Source of the DNA: Amia ocellicauda
Lineage: Eukaryota > Chordata > Actinopteri > Amiiformes > Amiidae
Direction: 5' to 3'
Assembly (NCBI RefSeq): GCF_036373705.1
Contig: NW_027102730.1
Location: forward strand, 1-64,000
DNA length: 64,000 nucleotides
The stretch's first letter is position 1; each line of letters begins with the position of its first letter. Made by a program: the position numbers and the translations under genes. Under the pieces are notes generated by a model. It saw only the letters and a program-made list of their open reading frames with translations. It did not search any database and was not told where the DNA came from. This document shows positions 34,388 through 45,558 of the stretch, piece by piece.

Positions 34388-35525
34388 CACTCACCTAAAG
34401 GATTATTAGGAACACCTGTTCAATTTCTCATTAATGCAATTATCTAATCAACCAATCACATGGCAGTTGCTTCAATGCATTTAGGGGTGTGGTCCTGGTC
34501 AAGACAATCTCCTGAACTCCAAACTCAATGTCTGAATGGGAATGAAAGGTGATTTAAGCAATTTTGAGCGTGGCATGGTTGTTGGTGCCAGACGGGCCGG
34601 TCTGAGTATTTCACAATCTGCTCAGTTACTGGGATTTTCACGCACAACCATTTCTAGGGTTTACAAAGAATGGTGTGAAAAGGGAAAAACATCCAGTATG
34701 CGGCAGTCCTGTGGGCGAAAATGCCTTGTTGATGCAAGAGGTCAGAGGAGAATGGGCCGACTGATTCAAGCTGATAGAAGAGCAACTTTGACTGAAATAA
34801 CCACTAGTTACAAACGAGGTATGCAGCAAAGCATTTGTGAAGCCACAACACGTACAACCTTGAGGCGGATGGGCTACAACAGCAGAAGACCCCACCGGGT
34901 ACCACTCATCTCCACTACAAATAGGAAAAAGAGGTGAGACATTCAGATGGTAGAGTCAGAATTTGGCGTAAACAGAATGAGAACATGGATCCATCATGTC
35001 TTGTTACCACTGTGCAGGCTGGTGGTGGTGGTGTAATGGTGTGGGGGATGTCTTCTTGGCACACTTTAGGCCCCTTAGTACCAATTGGGCATCGTTTAAA
35101 TGCTACGGCCTACCTGAGCATTGTTTCTGACCATGTCCATCCCTTTTTGACCACCATGTACCCATCCTCTGATGGCTACTTCCAGCAGGATAATGCACCA
35201 TGTCACAAAGGTCGAATCATTTCAAATTGGTTTCTTGAACATGACAATGAGTTCACTGTACTAAACTGGCCCCCACAGTCACCAGATCTCAACCCAATGG
35301 AGCATATTTGGGATGTGGTGGAACGGGAGCTTCGTGCCTTGGATGTGCATCCCACAAATCTCCATCAACTGCAAGATGCTATCCTATCAATATGGGCCAA
35401 CATTTCTAAAGAATGCTTTCAGCACCTTGTTGAAGCAATGCCACGTAGAATTAAAGCAGTTCTGAAGGCGAAAGGGGGTCAAACACAGTATTAGTATGGT
35501 GTTCCTAATAATCCTTTAGGTGAGT
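34388..35525 (+). mobile_element. Tc1-like transposon (copy 1)
   Basis: Perfect 28-bp inverted ends (ACTCACCTAAAGGATTATTA.. and its complement ..TAATAATCCTTTAGGTGAGT). TA lies on the left side; on the right the end runs directly into 5S spacer without a TA, so this end is a recombination junction, not an insertion site. The ~1.14-kb element is a common fish Tc1 family. Confidence 0.9.
34536..35494 (+). pseudogene. Tc1 transposase lacking the first catalytic Asp (copy 1)
   Basis: 34536-34937 holds the HTH part (DLSNFERGMVVGARRAG; SISQSAQLLGFSRTTISRVY). 34934-35494, in another frame, holds the catalytic remainder (HSDGRVRIWRKQNEN, VMVWGMSSWH, FQQDNAPCHKGRI, WPPQSPDLNPMEHIWDVVE). The segment that normally joins them, about 30 residues with the WSDESRF-type first Asp, is deleted at about 34935, shifting the frame. 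The second Asp and the Glu are 34 residues apart as in DD34E. The same deletion is in the copy at 58111-59069. Confidence 0.88.
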
Positions 35526-35688
35526 TCATCGTAGCTCTTAATACTCTCTTTCTGTCTGGAGGAGATATAATTGAAGTATTGTACACGTACCCGGCTACTT
35601 TCAACACCCATTGCTGCACTGATATTTTTCCCTCCATTTTTCTTTATCCATTTTTTTTTTGCTGGAAGTTCCGTCAATACCCGCCAAC

Positions 35689-35696
35689 CTTTAAGA
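35689..35696 (+). promoter_or_regulatory. conserved TATA-like box of the 5S units (example)
   Basis: CTTTAAGAG lies about 26-32 bp upstream of the first 5S base here and at the same distance in nearly all units. Fish 5S genes commonly have a TATA-like element near -30. Activity is inferred from position and conservation. Confidence 0.5.
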
Positions 35697-35720
35697 GACA
35701 TCATGCAGCCAGGCCTTTCG

Positions 35721-35840
35721 GCTTGTGGCCACACCGTCCTGAACGCGCCCGATCTCGTCAGATCTTGGAAGCTAAACGGGGCAGGGCCTGGTCAGTACTT
35801 GGATGGGAGACCTCCTAGAAATACCAGGTGCTGCAAGCTT
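35721..35840 (+). rRNA. 5S rRNA gene, array 1 unit 1
   Basis: Type A (starts GCTTGTGG, ends GCAAGCTT). Recognised from CCCGATCTCGTCAGATC, AGCTAAACGGGG (box A), TACTTGGATGGGAGACC (box C), then T5 terminator. One private change, TCTTGGAAGC. Confidence 0.88.
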
Positions 35841-36048
35841 TTTACGTCTCCTGGGTAACTTCATCGTAGCTCTTAATACTCTCTTTCTGTCTCCAGGAGA
35901 TATAATTGAAGAATTGTACACGTACCCGGCTACTTTCAACACCCTTTGCTGCACTGGTATATTTCCCTCTATTTTTCTTTTTTTTTTTGCTGGCAGTTCC
36001 GTCAATACCCGCCAGCCTTTAAGAGACATCATGCAGCCAGGCATCTCG

Positions 36049-36168
36049 GCTTGCGGCCACACCATCCTGAACGCGCCCGATCTCGTCAGATCTCGGAAAC
36101 AAAATGGGGCAGGGCCTGGTCAGTACTTGGATGGGAGACCTCCTAGAAATACCAGGTGCTGCAAGCTT
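36049..36168 (+). rRNA. 5S rRNA gene, array 1 unit 2
   Basis: Box A region altered (CGGAAACAAAATGGGG); box C intact; T5 terminator. Confidence 0.85.
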
Positions 36169-36377
36169 TTTACGTCTCTTGGGTAACTTCATCGTAGCTC
36201 TTAATACTCTCTTTCTGTCTCCAGGAGATATAATTGAAGAATTGTACACGTACCCGGCTACTTTCAACACCCTTTGCTGCACTGGTATATTTCCCTCTAT
36301 TTTTCTTTTTTTTTTTTGCTGGCAGTTCCGTCAATACCCGCCAGCCTTTAAGAGACATCATGCAGCCAGGCATCTCG

Positions 36378-36497
36378 GCTTGCGGCCACATCATCCTGAA
36401 CGCGCCCGATCTCGTCAGATCTCGGAAGCTAAACGGGGCAGGACCTGGTCAGTACATGATAGTGAGACCTCCTGGAAATACCTAGTGCTGCAAGCTT
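36378..36497 (+). rRNA. 5S rRNA gene, array 1 unit 3
   Basis: Type B: box C reads ACATGATAGTGAGACC and the 3' arm CCTAGTGCTG; T4 terminator. Confidence 0.82.
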
Positions 36498-36720
36498 TTA
36501 CGTCTCCTGGGAAACTTTATCGTAGCTCTTAATACTCTCTCTCTGTCTGGAGGAGATATAATTGAAGTATTGTACACGTACCCAGCTACTGTCAACACCC
36601 TTTGCTGCACTGATATTTTTCCATTCATTTTTCTTTTTTCTTTTTTTCTTTTTTTTTTTTGCTGGAAGTTCCGTCAATACCCGCCAACCTTTAAGAGACA
36701 TCATGCAGCCAGGCCTTTCG

Positions 36721-36840
36721 GCTTGTGGCCACACCGTCCGGAATGCGCCCGATCTCGTCAGATCTCGGAAGCTAAACGGGGCAGGGCCTGGTCAGTACTT
36801 GGATGGGAGACCTCCTAGAAATACCAGGTGCTGCAAGCTT
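36721..36840 (+). rRNA. 5S rRNA gene, array 1 unit 4
   Basis: Type A with CCGGAATGCG in the early part; boxes A and C intact. Confidence 0.87.
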
Positions 36841-37049
36841 TTTACGTCTCCTGGGTAACTTCATCGTAGCTCTTAATACTCTCTTTCTGTCTCCAGGAGA
36901 TATAATTGAAGAATTGTACACGTACCCGGCTACTTTCAACACCCTTTGCTGCACTGGTATATTTCCCTCTATTTTTCTTTTTTTTTTTTGCTGGCAGTTC
37001 CGTCAATACCCGCCAGCCTTTAAGAGACATCATGCAGCCAGGCATCTCG

Positions 37050-37169
37050 GCTTGCGGCCACACCATCCTGAACGCGCCCGATCTCGTCAGATCTCGGAAG
37101 CTAAACGGGGCAGGACCTGGTCAGTACTTGGATGGGAGACCTCCTGGAAATACCTGGTGCTGCAAGCTT
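37050..37169 (+). rRNA. 5S rRNA gene, array 1 unit 5
   Basis: CACCATCC variant with intact box C and T4 terminator; first unit of a four-unit higher-order repeat. Confidence 0.87.
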
Positions 37170-37305
37170 TTACGTCTCCTGGGTAACTTTATCGTAGCTC
37201 TTAATTCTCTCTTTCTGTCTGGAGGAGATATAATTGAAGAATTGTACACGTACCCAGCTACTGTCAATACCCTTTGCTGCACTGATATTTTTCCATCCAT
37301 TTTTC

Positions 37306-37337
<32 letters not shown>

Positions 37338-37393
37338 GAAGTTCCGTCAATACCCGCCAACCTTTAAGAGACATCATGTAGCCAGGCCTTTCG

Positions 37394-37513
37394 GCTTGTG
37401 GCCACACCGTCCTGAATGCGCCCGATCTCGTCAGATCTCGGAAGCTAAACGGTGCAGGGCCTGGTCAGTACTTGGATGGGAGACCTCCTAGAAATACCAG
37501 GTGCTGCAAGCTT
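37394..37513 (+). rRNA. 5S rRNA gene, array 1 unit 6
   Basis: Type A with AAACGGTGCAGG in box A; T5 terminator. Confidence 0.87.
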
Positions 37514-37721
37514 TTTACGTCTCCTGGGTAACTTCATCGTAGCTCTTAATACTCTCTTTCTGTCTCCAGGAGATATAATTGAAGAATTGTACACGTACCC
37601 GGCTACTTTCAACACCCTTTGCTGCACTGGTATATTTCCCTCTATTTTTCTTTTTTTTTTTGCTGGCAGTTCCGTCAATACCCGCCAGCCTTTAAGAGAC
37701 ATCATGCAGCCAGGCATCTCG

Positions 37722-37842
37722 GCTTGCGGCCACACCATCCTGAACGCGCCCGATCTTGTCAGATCTCGGGAAGCTAAAAGGGGCAGGGCCTGGTCAGTAC
37801 TTGGATGGGAGACCTCCTAGAAATACCAGGTGCTGCAAGCTT
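37722..37842 (+). rRNA. 5S rRNA gene, array 1 unit 7
   Basis: One extra G (CTCGGGAAGC) makes it 121 nt; box A reads AGCTAAAAGGGG. Confidence 0.84.
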
Positions 37843-38066
37843 TTTACGTCTCCTGGGTAACTTCATCGTAGCTCTTAATACTCTCTTTCTGTCTCCAGGA
37901 GATATAATTGAAGTATTGTACACGTATCCAGCTACTGTCAACACCCTTTGCTGCACTGATATTTTTCCATCCATTTTTCTTTTTTCTTTTTTTGTTTTTT
38001 TTTTTTGCTGGAAGTTCCGTCAATACCCGCCAACCTTTAAGAGACATCATGCAGCCAGGCCTCTTG

Positions 38067-38186
38067 TCTTGCGGCCACACCGTCCTGAACGTGCCCGATC
38101 TCGTAAGATCTCGGAAGCTAAACGGGGCAGGACCTGGTCAGTACTTGGATGGGAGACCTCCTGGAAATACCAGGTGCTGCAAGCTT
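38067..38186 (+). rRNA. 5S rRNA gene, array 1 unit 8
   Basis: First base T in place of G (TCTTGCGG), plus CTCGTAAGATC; boxes otherwise intact. Confidence 0.85.
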
Positions 38187-38395
38187 TTTACGTCTCCTGG
38201 GTAACTTCATCGTAGCTCTTAATACTCTCTTTCTGTCTCCAGGAGATATAATTGAAGAATTGTACACGTACCCGGCTACTTTCAACACCCTTTGCTGCAC
38301 TGGTATATTTCCCTCTATTTTTCTTTTTTTTTTTTGCTGGCAGTTCCGTCAATACCCGCCAGCCTTTAAGAGACATCATGCAGCCAGGCATCTCG

Positions 38396-38515
38396 GCTTG
38401 CGGCCACACCATCCTGAACGCGCCCGATCTCGTCAGATCTCGGAAGCTAAACGGGGCAGGACCTGGTCAGTACTTGGATGGGAGACCTCCTGGAAATACC
38501 TGGTGCTGCAAGCTT
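38396..38515 (+). rRNA. 5S rRNA gene, array 1 unit 9
   Basis: Copy of unit 5 in the higher-order repeat. Confidence 0.87.
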
Positions 38516-38649
38516 TTACGTCTCCTGGGTAACTTTATCGTAGCTCTTAATTCTCTCTTTCTGTCTGGAGGAGATATAATTGAAGAATTGTACACGTACC
38601 CAGCTACTGTCAATACCCTTTGCTGCACTGATATTTTTCCATCCATTTT

Positions 38650-38684
<35 letters not shown>

Positions 38685-38740
38685 GAAGTTCCGTCAATAC
38701 CCGCCAACCTTTAAGAGACATCATGTAGCCAGGCCTTTCG

Positions 38741-38860
38741 GCTTGTGGCCACACCGTCCTGAATGCGCCCGATCTCGTCAGATCTCGGAAGCTAAACGGT
38801 GCAGGGCCTGGTCAGTACTTGGATGGGAGACCTCCTAGAAATACCAGGTGCTGCAAGCTT
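38741..38860 (+). rRNA. 5S rRNA gene, array 1 unit 10
   Basis: Copy of unit 6 (AAACGGTGCAGG). Confidence 0.87.
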
Positions 38861-39068
38861 TTTACGTCTCCTGGGTAACTTCATCGTAGCTCTTAATACT
38901 CTCTTTCTGTCTCCAGGAGATATAATTGAAGAATTGTACACGTACCCGGCTACTTTCAACACCCTTTGCTGCACTGGTATATTTCCCTCTATTTTTCTTT
39001 TTTTTTTTGCTGGCAGTTCCGTCAATACCCGCCAGCCTTTAAGAGACATCATGCAGCCAGGCATCTCG

Positions 39069-39189
39069 GCTTGCGGCCACACCATCCTGAACGCGCCCGA
39101 TCTTGTCAGATCTCGGGAAGCTAAAAGGGGCAGGGCCTGGTCAGTACTTGGATGGGAGACCTCCTAGAAATACCAGGTGCTGCAAGCTT
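39069..39189 (+). rRNA. 5S rRNA gene, array 1 unit 11
   Basis: Copy of unit 7 with the same extra G. Confidence 0.84.
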
Positions 39190-39413
39190 TTTACGTCTCC
39201 TGGGTAACTTCATCGTAGCTCTTAATACTCTCTTTCTGTCTCCAGGAGATATAATTGAAGTATTGTACACGTATCCAGCTACTGTCAACACCCTTTGCTG
39301 CACTGATATTTTTCCATCCATTTTTCTTTTTTCTTTTTTTGTTTTTTTTTTTTGCTGGAAGTTCCGTCAATACCCGCCAACCTTTAAGAGACATCATGCA
39401 GCCAGGCCTCTTG

Positions 39414-39533
39414 TCTTGCGGCCACACCGTCCTGAACGTGCCCGATCTCGTAAGATCTCGGAAGCTAAACGGGGCAGGACCTGGTCAGTACTTGGATGGG
39501 AGACCTCCTGGAAATACCTGGTGCTGCAAGCTT
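39414..39533 (+). rRNA. 5S rRNA gene, array 1 unit 12
   Basis: Copy of unit 8 at its 5' part, but with a T4 terminator, so the higher-order match ends within this unit. Confidence 0.85.
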
Positions 39534-39749
39534 TTACGTCTCCTGGGTAACTTTATCATAGCTCTTAATTCTCTCTTTCTGTCTGGAGGAGATATAATTG
39601 AAGAATTGTACACGTACCCGGCTACTTTGAACACCTTTTCCTGCACTGATATTTTTCCCTCCATTTTTCTTTTTTTTTTTTTTTTTTTTGCTGGAAATTC
39701 CGACAATACCCGCTAGCCTTTAAGAGACATCATGCAGCCAGACATCTCG

Positions 39750-39869
39750 GCTTGCGGCCACACCGTCCTGAACGCGCCCGATCTCGTCAGATCTCGGAAG
39801 CTAAACGGGGCAGGACCTGGTCAGTACATGAATGTGAGACCTCCTGGAAATACCTCGTGCTGCAAGCTT
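39750..39869 (+). rRNA. 5S rRNA gene, array 1 unit 13
   Basis: Type B: box C ACATGAATGTGAGACC, 3' arm CCTCGTGCTG. Confidence 0.82.
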
Positions 39870-40077
39870 TTACGTCTCCTGGGTAACTTTATCGTAGCTC
39901 TTAATACTCTCTATCTGTCTGGAGGAGATTTAATTGAAGTATTGTACACGTACCCAGCTACTGTCAACACCCTTTGCTGCACTGATATTTTTCCATCCAT
40001 TTTTTTTTTTTTTTTTTGCTGGAAGTTCCGTCAATACCCGCCAACCTATAAGAGACATCATGCAGCCAGGCCTCTCG

Positions 40078-40197
40078 GCTTGTGGCCACACCGTCCTGAA
40101 TGCGCCCGATCTCGTCAGATCTCGGAAGCTAAACGGGGCAGGGCCTGGTCAGTACTTGGATGGGAGACCTCCTAGAAATACCAGGTGCTGCAAGCTT
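40078..40197 (+). rRNA. 5S rRNA gene, array 1 unit 14
   Basis: Type A, no private change in the boxes; upstream box altered to CCTATAAG. Confidence 0.88.
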
Positions 40198-40415
40198 TTT
40201 ACGTCTCCTGGGTAACTTCATCGTAGCTCTTAATACTCTCTTTCTGTCTCCAGGAGATATAATTGAAGAATTGTACACGTACCCGGCTACTTTCAACACC
40301 CTTTCCTGCACTGATATTTTTCCCTCCATTTTTCTATTTTTTTTTTTTTTTTTTTGCTGGAAATTCCGTCAATACCCGCCAGCCTTTAAGAGACGTCATG
40401 CAGCCAGACATCTCG

Positions 40416-40535
40416 GCTTGCGGCCACACCGTCCTGAACGCGCCCGATCTCGTCAGATCTCGGAAGCTAAACGGGGCAGGACCTGTTCAGTACTTGAATG
40501 TGAGACCTCCTGGAAATACCTGGTGCTGCAAGCTT
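40416..40535 (+). rRNA. 5S rRNA gene, array 1 unit 15
   Basis: Type B: box C ACTTGAATGTGAGACC, and CCTGTTCAG in place of CCTGGTCAG. Confidence 0.82.
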
Positions 40536-40749
40536 TTACGTCTCCTGGGTAACTTTATCGTAGCTCTTAATACTCTCTATCTGTCTGGAGGAGATATAAT
40601 TGAAGAATTGTACACGTACCCGGCTACCTTCAACACGCTTTGCTGCACTGATATTTTTCCCTCCATTTTTCTTTTTTCTTTTGTTTCTTGCTGGAAGTTC
40701 CATCAATACCCTCCAGCCTTTAAGAGACATCATGCAGCCAGGCCTCTTG

Positions 40750-40869
40750 GCTTGCGGCCACACCGTCCTGAAGATGCAAAATCTCGTCAGATCTCGGAAG
40801 AAAAACTGGGCAGGGTCTGGTCAGTAATTGGATGGGTGACCTCCTGGAAATACCAGGTGCTGAAAGCTT
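40750..40869 (+). pseudogene. degenerate 5S gene, array 1 unit 16
   Basis: GAAGATGCAAAATCTCG and GAAGAAAAACTGGGC disrupt loop A and box A, and the 3' arm is CTGAAAGC, so helix I is weakened. Confidence 0.75.
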
Positions 40870-41089
40870 TTTACATCTCCTGGGTAACTTCAGCGTAGCT
40901 CTTAATACTCTCATTCAGTCTGGAGGAGATATAATTGAAGAATTGTACATGTACCCGGCTACTTTCAACACCCTGTTCTGCACTGATATTTTTCCCTCCA
41001 TTTTTCTATTTATTTATTTTTTATTTTTTGCTGGAAGTTCCGTCAATACCCGCCAGGCTTTAAGAGACATCATGCAGCCCGGCCTCTTG

Positions 41090-41209
41090 GCTTGCGGCCA
41101 CACCGTCCTGAACACGCCCGATCTCGTCAGATCTCGGAAGCTAAACGGGGCAGGGCCTCGTCAGTACTTGGATGGGAGACCTCCTGGAAATACCTGGTGC
41201 TGCAAGCTT
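41090..41209 (+). rRNA. 5S rRNA gene, array 1 unit 17
   Basis: AACACGCCCG as in standard vertebrate 5S; CCTCGTCAG change; box C intact. Confidence 0.86.
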
Positions 41210-41426
41210 TTTACGTCTCCTGGGAAACTTCATCGTAGCTCTTAATACTCTCTATCTGTCTGGAGGAGATATAATTGAAGTATTGTACACGTACCCGGCT
41301 ACTTTCAACAGCCTTTGCTGTACTGATATTTTTCCCTCCATTTTCCATTTTTTTTTTTTTTTTTTTGCTGGAAGTTCCGTCAATACCCGCCAGCCTTTAA
41401 GAGACATCATGCAGCCAGGCCTCTTG

Positions 41427-41545
41427 GCTTGCGGCCACACCGTCCTGAACGCGCCCGATCTCATCAGATTTCGGAAGCTAACGGGGCAGGGCCTGGTCAG
41501 TACTTGGATGGGTGACCTCCTGGAAATACCAGGTGCTGCAAGCTT
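41427..41545 (+). rRNA. 5S rRNA gene, array 1 unit 18
   Basis: One base short (GAAGCTAACGGGG in box A) and ATCAGATTTCGG; probably impaired. Confidence 0.78.
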
Positions 41546-41760
41546 TTTACGTCTCCTGGGTAACTTCATCATAGCTCTTAATACTCTCTTTCAGTCTGTA
41601 GAAGATATTATTGAAGAATTGTACACGTACCCGGCTACTTTCAAAACCCTTTGCTGCACTGATATTTTTCCCTCCATTTTTCTTTTTTCTTTTGTTTCTT
41701 GCTGGAAGTTCCATCAATACCCTCCAGCCTTTAAGAGACATCATGCAGCCAGGCCTCTTG

Positions 41761-41880
41761 GCTTGAGGCCACACCGTCCTGAAGATGCAAAATCTCGTCA
41801 GATCTCGGAAGAAAAACTGGGCAGGGTCTGGTCAGTAATTGGATGGGTGACCTCCTGGAAATACCAGGTGCTGAAAGCTT
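41761..41880 (+). pseudogene. degenerate 5S gene, array 1 unit 19
   Basis: Copy of unit 16 with a further GCTTGAGGCC change. Confidence 0.75.
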
Positions 41881-42100
41881 TTTACATCTCCTGGGTAACT
41901 TCAGCGTAGCTCTTAATACTCTCATTCAGTCTGGAGGAGATATAATTGAAGAATTGTACATGTACCCGGCTACTTTCAACACCCTGTTCTGCACTGATAT
42001 TTTTCCCTCCATTTTTCTATTTATTTATTTTTTATTTTTTGCTGGAAGTTCCGTCAATACCCGCCAGGCTTTAAGAGACATCATGCAGCCCGGCCTCTTG

Positions 42101-42220
42101 GCTTGCGGCCACACCGTCCTGAACACGCCCGATCTCGTCAGATCTCGGAAGCTAAACGGGGCAGGGCCTCGTCAGTACTTGGATGGGAGACCTCCTGGAA
42201 ATACCTGGTGCTGCAAGCTT
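42101..42220 (+). rRNA. 5S rRNA gene, array 1 unit 20
   Basis: Copy of unit 17. Confidence 0.86.
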
Positions 42221-42437
42221 TTTACGTCTCCTGGGAAACTTCATCGTAGCTCTTAATACTCTCTATCTGTCTGGAGGAGATATAATTGAAGTATTGTACA
42301 CGTACCCGGCTACTTTCAACAGCCTTTGCTGTACTGATATTTTTCCCTCCATTTTCCATTTTTTTTTTTTTTTTTTTGCTGGAAGTTTCGTCAATACCCG
42401 CCAGCCTTTAAGAGACATCATGCAGCCAGGCCTCTTG

Positions 42438-42556
42438 GCTTGCGGCCACACCGTCCTGAACGCGCCCGATCTCATCAGATTTCGGAAGCTAACGGGGCAG
42501 GGCCTGGTCAGTACTTGGATGGGTGACCTCCTGGAAATACCAGGTGCTGCAAGCTT
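42438..42556 (+). rRNA. 5S rRNA gene, array 1 unit 21
   Basis: Copy of unit 18 with the same box A deletion. Confidence 0.78.
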
Positions 42557-42776
42557 TTTACGTCTCCTGGGTAACTTCATCATAGCTCTTAATACTCTCT
42601 ATCTGTCCGGAGGAGATATAATTTAAGTATTGTACACGTACCCAGCTACTGTCAACACCCTTTGCTGCACTGATATTTTTCCATCCATTTTTTTTTTTTT
42701 ATTTTTTTTTTTTTTTGCTTGAAGTTCTGTCAATACCCGCCAACCTTTAAGAGACATCATGCAGCCAGGCATCTCG

Positions 42777-42896
42777 GCTTGCGGCCACACCATCCTGAAC
42801 GTGCCCGATCTCGTCAGATCTCGGAAGCTAAACGGGGCAGGACCTGGTCAGTACATGAATGTGAGACCTCCTGGAAATACCTGGTGCTGCAAGCTT
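42777..42896 (+). rRNA. 5S rRNA gene, array 1 unit 22
   Basis: Type B box C (ACATGAATGTGAGACC) with a CCTGGTGCTG 3' arm. Confidence 0.82.
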
Positions 42897-43111
42897 TTAC
42901 GTCTCCTGGGTAACTTTATCGTAGCTCTTAATACTCTCTATCTGTCTGGAGGAGATATAATTGAAGTATTGTACACGTACCCAGCTACTGTCAACATCCT
43001 TTGCTGCACTGATATTTTTCCATCCATTTTTCTTTTTTTTTTTTTTTTTCTGCTGGAAGTTCCGTCAATACCCGCCAGCCTTTAAGAGACATCATGCAAC
43101 CAGGCCTCTCG

Positions 43112-43231
43112 GTTTGCGGACACACAGTCCTGAACGCGCCCGATTTTGGAAGATCTCGGAAACTAAATGGGGCAGGACCTGGTCAGTACTTGGATGGGAG
43201 ATCTTCTGGAAATACCAGGTGCTGCCAGCTT
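43112..43231 (+). rRNA. 5S rRNA gene, array 1 unit 23
   Basis: Diverged: GTTTGCGGACACACAGTCC, GATTTTGGAAGATC, box C followed by ATCTTCTGG, 3' arm GCCAGC. Confidence 0.75.
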
Positions 43232-43440
43232 TTTACGTCTCCTGGGGAACTTCATCGTAGCTCTTAATACTCTCTTTCTGTCTGGAGAATATATAATTGA
43301 AGAATTGTACACGTACCCGGCTACTTTCAACACCCTTTGCTGCACTGGTATTTTTCCCTCTATTTTTCTTTTTTTTTTTGGCTGGCAGTTCCGTCAATAC
43401 CCGCCAGCCTTTAAGAGACATCATGCAGCCAGGCATCTCG

Positions 43441-43560
43441 GCTTGCGGCCACACCATCCTGAACGCGCCCGATCTCGTCAGATCTCGGAAGCTAAACGGG
43501 GCAGGACCTGGTCAGTACATGAATGTGAGACCTCCTGGAAATACCTCGTGCTGCAAGCTT
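43441..43560 (+). rRNA. 5S rRNA gene, array 1 unit 24
   Basis: Type B, very close to unit 13 (ACATGAATGTGAGACC, CCTCGTGCTG). Confidence 0.82.
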
Positions 43561-43768
43561 TTACGTCTCCTGGGTAACTTTATCGTAGCTCTTAATACTC
43601 TCTATCTGTCTGGAGGAGATTTAATTGAAGTATTGTACACGTACCCAGCTACTGTCAACACCCTTTGCTGCACTGATATTTTTCCATCCATTTTTTTTTT
43701 TTTTTTTTGCTGGAAGTTCCGTCAATACCCGCCAACCTTTAAGAGACATCATGCAGCCAGGACTTTCG

Positions 43769-43888
43769 GCTTGCGGCCACACCATCCTGAACTCGCCCGA
43801 TCTCGTCAGATCTTGGAAGCTAAACGGGACAGGACCTGGTCAGTACTTGGATGGGAGATCGTCTGGAAATACCAGGTGCTGCCAGCTT
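43769..43888 (+). rRNA. 5S rRNA gene, array 1 unit 25
   Basis: AACTCGCCCG, GGGAGATCGTCTGG and 3' GCCAGC. Confidence 0.8.
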
Positions 43889-44106
43889 TTTACGTCTCCT
43901 GGGGAACTTCATCGTAGCTCTTAATACTCTCTTTCTGTCTGGAGAATATATAATTGAAGAATTGTACACGTACCCGGCTACTTTCAACACCCTTTGCTGC
44001 ACTGGTATTTTTCCCTCTATTTTTCTTTTTTTTTTTTTTTTTTTTTGCTGGAAGTTCCGTCAATACCCACCAGCCTTTAAGAGACATCATGCAGCCAGGC
44101 CTCTTG

Positions 44107-44226
44107 GCTTGCGGCCACATTGTCCTGAACGCGCCTGATCTCGTTAGATCTCGGAAGCTAAACGGGGCAGGGCCTGGTCAGTACTTGGATGGGAGACCTC
44201 CAGGAAATACCTGGTGCTGCAAGCTT
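44107..44226 (+). rRNA. 5S rRNA gene, array 1 unit 26
   Basis: CACATTGTCC and GCCTGATCTCGTTAG; box C intact. Confidence 0.84.
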
Positions 44227-44435
44227 TTTACGTCTCCTGGGAAACTTAATCGTAGCTCTTAATACTCTCTATCTGTCTGGAGGTGTTATAATTGAGGAAT
44301 TGTACACGTACCCGGCTACTTTCATCAGCCTTTGCTGCACTGGTATTTTTCCCTCTATTTTTCTTTTTTTTTTTTGCTGGCAGTTCCGTCAATACCCACC
44401 AGCCTTTAAGAGACATCATGCAGCCAGGCGTCTCG

Positions 44436-44555
44436 GCTTGCGGCCACACCATCCTGAACGCGCCCGATCTCGTCAGATCTCGGAAGCTAAACGGCGCAGG
44501 ACCTGGTCAGTACTTGAATGTGAGACCTCCTGGAAATACCTGGTGCTGCAAGCTT
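44436..44555 (+). rRNA. 5S rRNA gene, array 1 unit 27
   Basis: Type B box C (ACTTGAATGTGAGACC) and AAACGGCGCAGG. Confidence 0.82.
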
Positions 44556-44762
44556 TTACGTCTCCTGGGTAACTTCATCGTAGCTCTTAATACTCTCTTT
44601 CTGTCTGAAGGAGATATAATTCAAGTATTGTACACGTACCCGGCTACTTTCAACACCCTTTGCTGCACTGGTATTTCTCCCTCCATTTCTCTTTTTTTTA
44701 TTGCTGGCAGTTCCGTCAATACCCGCCAGCCTTTAAGAGACATCATGCAGCCAGGCATCTCG

Positions 44763-44882
44763 GCTTGCGGCCACACCGTCCTGAACGCGTCCGATCTCGT
44801 AAGATCTCGGAAACTGAGTGGGGCAGGGCCTGGTCAGTACTTGGATGGGTGTCCTCCTGGAAATACCAGGTGCTGCAAGCTT
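44763..44882 (+). rRNA. 5S rRNA gene, array 1 unit 28
   Basis: GCGTCCGATCTCGTAAG, AAACTGAGTGGGG, box C GGATGGGTGTCC. Confidence 0.8.
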
Positions 44883-45092
44883 TTTACGTCTCCTGGGTAA
44901 CTTCATCGTAGCTCTTAATACTCTCTTTCAGTCTGGAGGAGATATAATTGAGGAATTGTACACGTACCTGGCTACTTTCAACACCCTTTGCTGCACTGAT
45001 ATTTTTACCACCATTTCTCTTTTTTTTTATTTGCTGGATGTTCCGTCAAAACCCGCCAACCATTAAGAGACATCATGCAGCCAGGCCTCTTG

Positions 45093-45212
45093 GCTTGCAG
45101 CCACACCGTCCTGAACGCCCCCGATCTCATCAGATCTTGGAATTTAAACGGGGCAGGGCCTGGTCAGTACTTGGATGGGTGACCTCCTAGAAATGCCAGG
45201 TGCTGCAAGCTT
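45093..45212 (+). rRNA. 5S rRNA gene, array 1 unit 29
   Basis: GCTTGCAGCC start, GGAATTTAAACGGGG in box A, box C GGATGGGTGACC. Confidence 0.8.
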
Positions 45213-45438
45213 TTTACGTCTCCTGGGTAACTTCATCGTAGCTCTTAATACTCTCTTTCTGTCCGGAGGAGATATAATTGAAGAATTGTACACGTACCCG
45301 GCTACTTTCAAAACCCATTACTGCACTGATATTTTTCCCTCCATTTTTCTTTTTCTTTTTTTTTTTTTTTTTTTTTTTGCTGGAAGTTCTGTCAATACCC
45401 GCCAGCCATTAAGAGACATCATGCAGCCAGGCCTCTCG

Positions 45439-45558
45439 GCTTGCGGCCACACCGTCCTGAACGCGCCCGATCTCGTCAGATCTCAGAATTTAAACGGGGC
45501 AGGGCCTGGTCAGTACTTTTATGGGTGACCTTCTGGAAATACGAGGTGCTGCAAACTT
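45439..45558 (+). rRNA. 5S rRNA gene, array 1 unit 30
   Basis: CAGAATTTAAACGG, box C CTTTTATGGGTGACC, 3' arm GCAAAC; probably impaired. Confidence 0.75.

Larger units (their letters stand above)
28121..35525. repeat. segmental duplication, copy 1 (about 7.4 kb)
   Basis: Nearly identical to 51666-59100, collinear throughout: P head, LINE, tail and Tc1 element. The offset is 23545 left of the (TG)n, 23585 across the LINE, and 23575 in the Tc1, because only microsatellite lengths differ. Both copies run straight into 5S spacer. Confidence 0.92.
37050..39742 (+). repeat. higher-order repeat, 4 units x 2 (1347 bp period)
   Basis: Units 5-8 and 9-12 match pairwise at offsets of 1346-1347 bp, including private marks (extra G, first-base T, GGTGCAGG) and the length of each poly-T tract to within a few bases. 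Confidence 0.85.
40750..42771 (+). repeat. higher-order repeat, 3 units x 2 (1011 bp period)
   Basis: Units 16-18 and 19-21 match at a 1011-bp offset, sharing the degenerate unit, the GTCAGTAATTGG change and a one-base deletion. Confidence 0.85.

Noticed and set aside
34388-35525. Active Tc1 element
   Set aside because: The transposase lacks the segment with the first catalytic Asp, in both copies.
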